Shown here: one piece after another, positions 7,341 through 8,499 of the stretch
How the letters are laid out: every line of letters begins with the position of its first letter
Numbering within the stretch: position 1 is the stretch's first letter
The notes under the pieces: generated by a model
What the model was told of the DNA's origin: nothing
Seen by the model: the letters and a program-made list of their open reading frames with translations, nothing else
Databases searched by the model: none
NCBI GenBank assembly: GCA_944332375.1
Contig: CALVJU010000089.1
Location: 1 to 8,499, forward strand
Reading direction: 5' to 3'
DNA from: an uncultured Bacilli bacterium
Lineage (GTDB): Bacteria; Bacillota_I; Bacilli_A; RF39; UBA660
Length of the DNA stretch: 8,499 bases
Made by a program: the position numbers and the translations under genes

Positions 7341-7380
7341 TAAAAACATTCTTAAAACCAATAACTTAAGAATGTTTTTA
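7341..7380 (-). terminator. Intrinsic terminator split by the intron
   Basis: TAAAAACATTCTTAA pairs perfectly over 15 bp with TTAAGAATGTTTTTA across a 10-nt loop. On the minus strand it follows the micro-protein gene. The run after the stem is cut by the intron: exon 1 ends ..GTTTTTAT and exon 2 begins TTTTCCC (5440 downward). Rejoining the exons gives a U-tract of UUUUUAUUUUU, a better terminator than the interrupted form. The stem itself ends in U residues, so it may still terminate in part. Confidence 0.85.
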
Positions 7381-7406
7381 TTTCACTAATATTAATTATT
7401 AGAAAC

Positions 7407-7496
7407 TTATAATATAGAACTAATAATACCTAATATTACTCCTACTATAAATATTACCCTATTATCCCTAAATATCTTTTCTAACCTATTAAACAT
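7407..7496 (-). CDS. 29-residue single-pass membrane micro-protein
   Basis: Translation by hand gives 29 residues: MFNRLEKIFRDNRVIF, then IVGVILGIISSIL and TAA. ATG 7496 follows a perfect AGGAGGT Shine-Dalgarno (7504-7510) at 8-nt spacing. This site starts 4 nt after the stop of the upstream gene, so the two are almost surely co-transcribed. The product has a basic amphipathic start and one hydrophobic helix (about 14-29) with no cleavage site, so it should be a membrane-anchored peptide. Its layout (RDN, then GVILGII) resembles the start of the upstream protein (KDN, then GVIVGLL). It may be a small membrane partner, a holin-like or toxic peptide, or the remnant of a duplicated exported protein cut after its signal region. 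Function is unknown. Confidence 0.6.
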   Translation of the reverse strand: MFNRLEKIFRDNRVIFIVGVILGIISSIL

Positions 7497-7513
7497 ATAA
7501 ACTACCTCCTATA

Positions 7514-8386
7514 CTAAGACCATCTTGCATACAAAGTAGCACTATTATTAAAATAATTATTAGAAAATGATGAAGTAATACGTCCATTACTATCTATTAA
7601 TTTAGTACCATATGTTACCATTGTAGTAGAAGTAATAGTATAATTTTTACCAACATAGTATTGATCACAATTGTTTACATCATCACATTTTTCATGACTA
7701 AAACTTACTACATAAAACATATTGGCACATTTTTTTAAATTATGTACAACCCTACCATATCCAGAAAGACAAACAAATTTAGAATTAAAAGTATTATTGC
7801 CATAAGCTTCTTCTAAATTAACACTTCCTGGATTAACCAATTCATATACTCCATCTACAGAATCAAAAATATAATCAGCAGAATAATAAATATAAACATC
7901 TCCATAATTACCATTTGCATCATAACAATAATAATCATCACAATAAAATATCCAGCGACTAACATTAGAACTTCCAATATTTTCTAAATAAACTTTATGT
8001 GAAAACCCTTCATAATATCCCTTAAAAGTATAACCAGTTCTTGTTGGTACTGTTATAGAATTAGCACTTGTTGTCATTTTTTTAGTATAACCACTATCTA
8101 GATAAATACCACTTCCATATTTCATATATAGTATTGAAGTACCGCTTGTAGTTGCGTTATCACTATTCAAATTAATATTGAATTTAAGTAATTTATCATA
8201 AGTTTCATCTAGCGCATCTTGAACATTAACTGAAGTTAAACCACTACTAGAATTATCATAAGTAACATTCTTAGAATATATCGTATTAGCAGCATATACT
8301 CCCGTACCTGATAATAACAAACCAACAATAACCCCTATTAAAAATTTATAATTATCTTTTATAAATCTCCCTATATTCTTCAACAT
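7514..8386 (-). CDS. Exported surface protein with InlB-type B-repeat (Flg_new-like) segments
   Basis: This protein has 290 residues from ATG 8386 (supported by GGTAGGTG just upstream; GTG 8392 is the other option). Residues 1-33 form a signal peptide: MLKNIGRFIKDNYK, a hydrophobic core, then a probable cut at VYA/AN. Next comes VTYDNSSSGLTSVNVQDALDETYDKLL (about 42-68), a motif I associate with exported and phage-like proteins of gut Bacillota. The segment from about 70 to 126, ending TVPTRTGYTFKGYYEG, is the start of a Listeria-Bacteroides B-repeat, and the end GRITSSFSNNYFNNSATLYARWS is the closing half. Between the halves lies an unusual stretch of about 130 residues rich in Tyr, Asn, Asp and with six cysteines (C149, C154, C206, C220, C234, C240). 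There is no LPXTG or C-terminal membrane anchor, so it is secreted or held non-covalently. It is probably an adhesin-like protein. Confidence 0.8.
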   Translation of the reverse strand: MLKNIGRFIKDNYKFLIGVIVGLLLSGTGVYAANTIYSKNVTYDNSSSGLTSVNVQDALDETYDKLLKFNINLNSDNATTSGTSILYMKYGSGIYLDSGYTKKMTTSANSITVPTRTGYTFKGYYEGFSHKVYLENIGSSNVSRWIFYCDDYYCYDANGNYGDVYIYYSADYIFDSVDGVYELVNPGSVNLEEAYGNNTFNSKFVCLSGYGRVVHNLKKCANMFYVVSFSHEKCDDVNNCDQYYVGKNYTITSTTMVTYGTKLIDSNGRITSSFSNNYFNNSATLYARWS

Positions 8387-8405
8387 TAACACCTACCATA
8401 TCTTC

Positions 8406-8478
<73 letters not shown>

Positions 8479-8499
8479 ATAAAAAAAAATAAATTTTTT

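Noticed and set aside
7341..7380. The inverted repeat read as a transposon terminal repeat or CRISPR-like repeat
   Set aside because: It is a single hairpin with a U-run on its 3' side, follows a gene, and sits at the known kind of IIC target; there is no second copy in the window.

Overview
The window looks like chromosomal DNA of a low-GC Bacillota (Firmicutes) bacterium, most likely a gut-type member of the Bacilli or Clostridia. The evidence is very AT-rich intergenic DNA, strong AGGAGG-type ribosome binding sites, a tRNA-Phe-specific T-box leader in front of pheST, N-methylated pseudopilins and an InlB-type B-repeat surface protein. No species can be named from the sequence. UGA is used as a stop, so the code is standard. 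Every credible gene lies on the minus strand, so transcription runs from high to low coordinates.

In transcription order: (1) 8430-8476 is a 47-base poly-A run (poly-T on the coding strand), which sits immediately upstream of the promoter region of an exported B-repeat protein (7514-8386). (2) A 29-residue membrane micro-protein (7407-7496) follows. It was found by hand, has a perfect AGGAGGT Shine-Dalgarno, and resembles the signal-peptide region of the protein before it. (3) A 15-bp terminator hairpin (7341-7380) ends this unit. (4) A full-length group II intron of class C (5441-7339, 1899 nt), with its own reverse transcriptase/maturase, is inserted one base after that hairpin. It separates the hairpin from the rest of its U-tract. 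(5) A four-helix membrane protein with an extracytoplasmic domain (4525-5376) has its own promoter. (6) Two overlapping type IV pilin-like genes (4067-4459 and 3715-4077) have their own promoter. (7) A T-box leader (about 3461-3684), with specifier codon UUC, controls pheS (2393-3439) and pheT (4-2391), the two subunits of phenylalanyl-tRNA synthetase.

The pheST part is ordinary housekeeping. Its promoter is tucked into the stop codon of the second pilin gene, and I see no terminator between them, so the T-box probably gates pilin-operon read-through as well as its own promoter. The accessory interest lies in the right-hand third: a surface-protein/micro-protein unit behind a very long homopolymer, and a terminator-targeting intron that has landed without interrupting a gene. 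I found no defence system, CRISPR array, tRNA or rRNA gene. I do not see strong evidence for a wholly new system; the most original items are the micro-protein pair and the poly-T tract.
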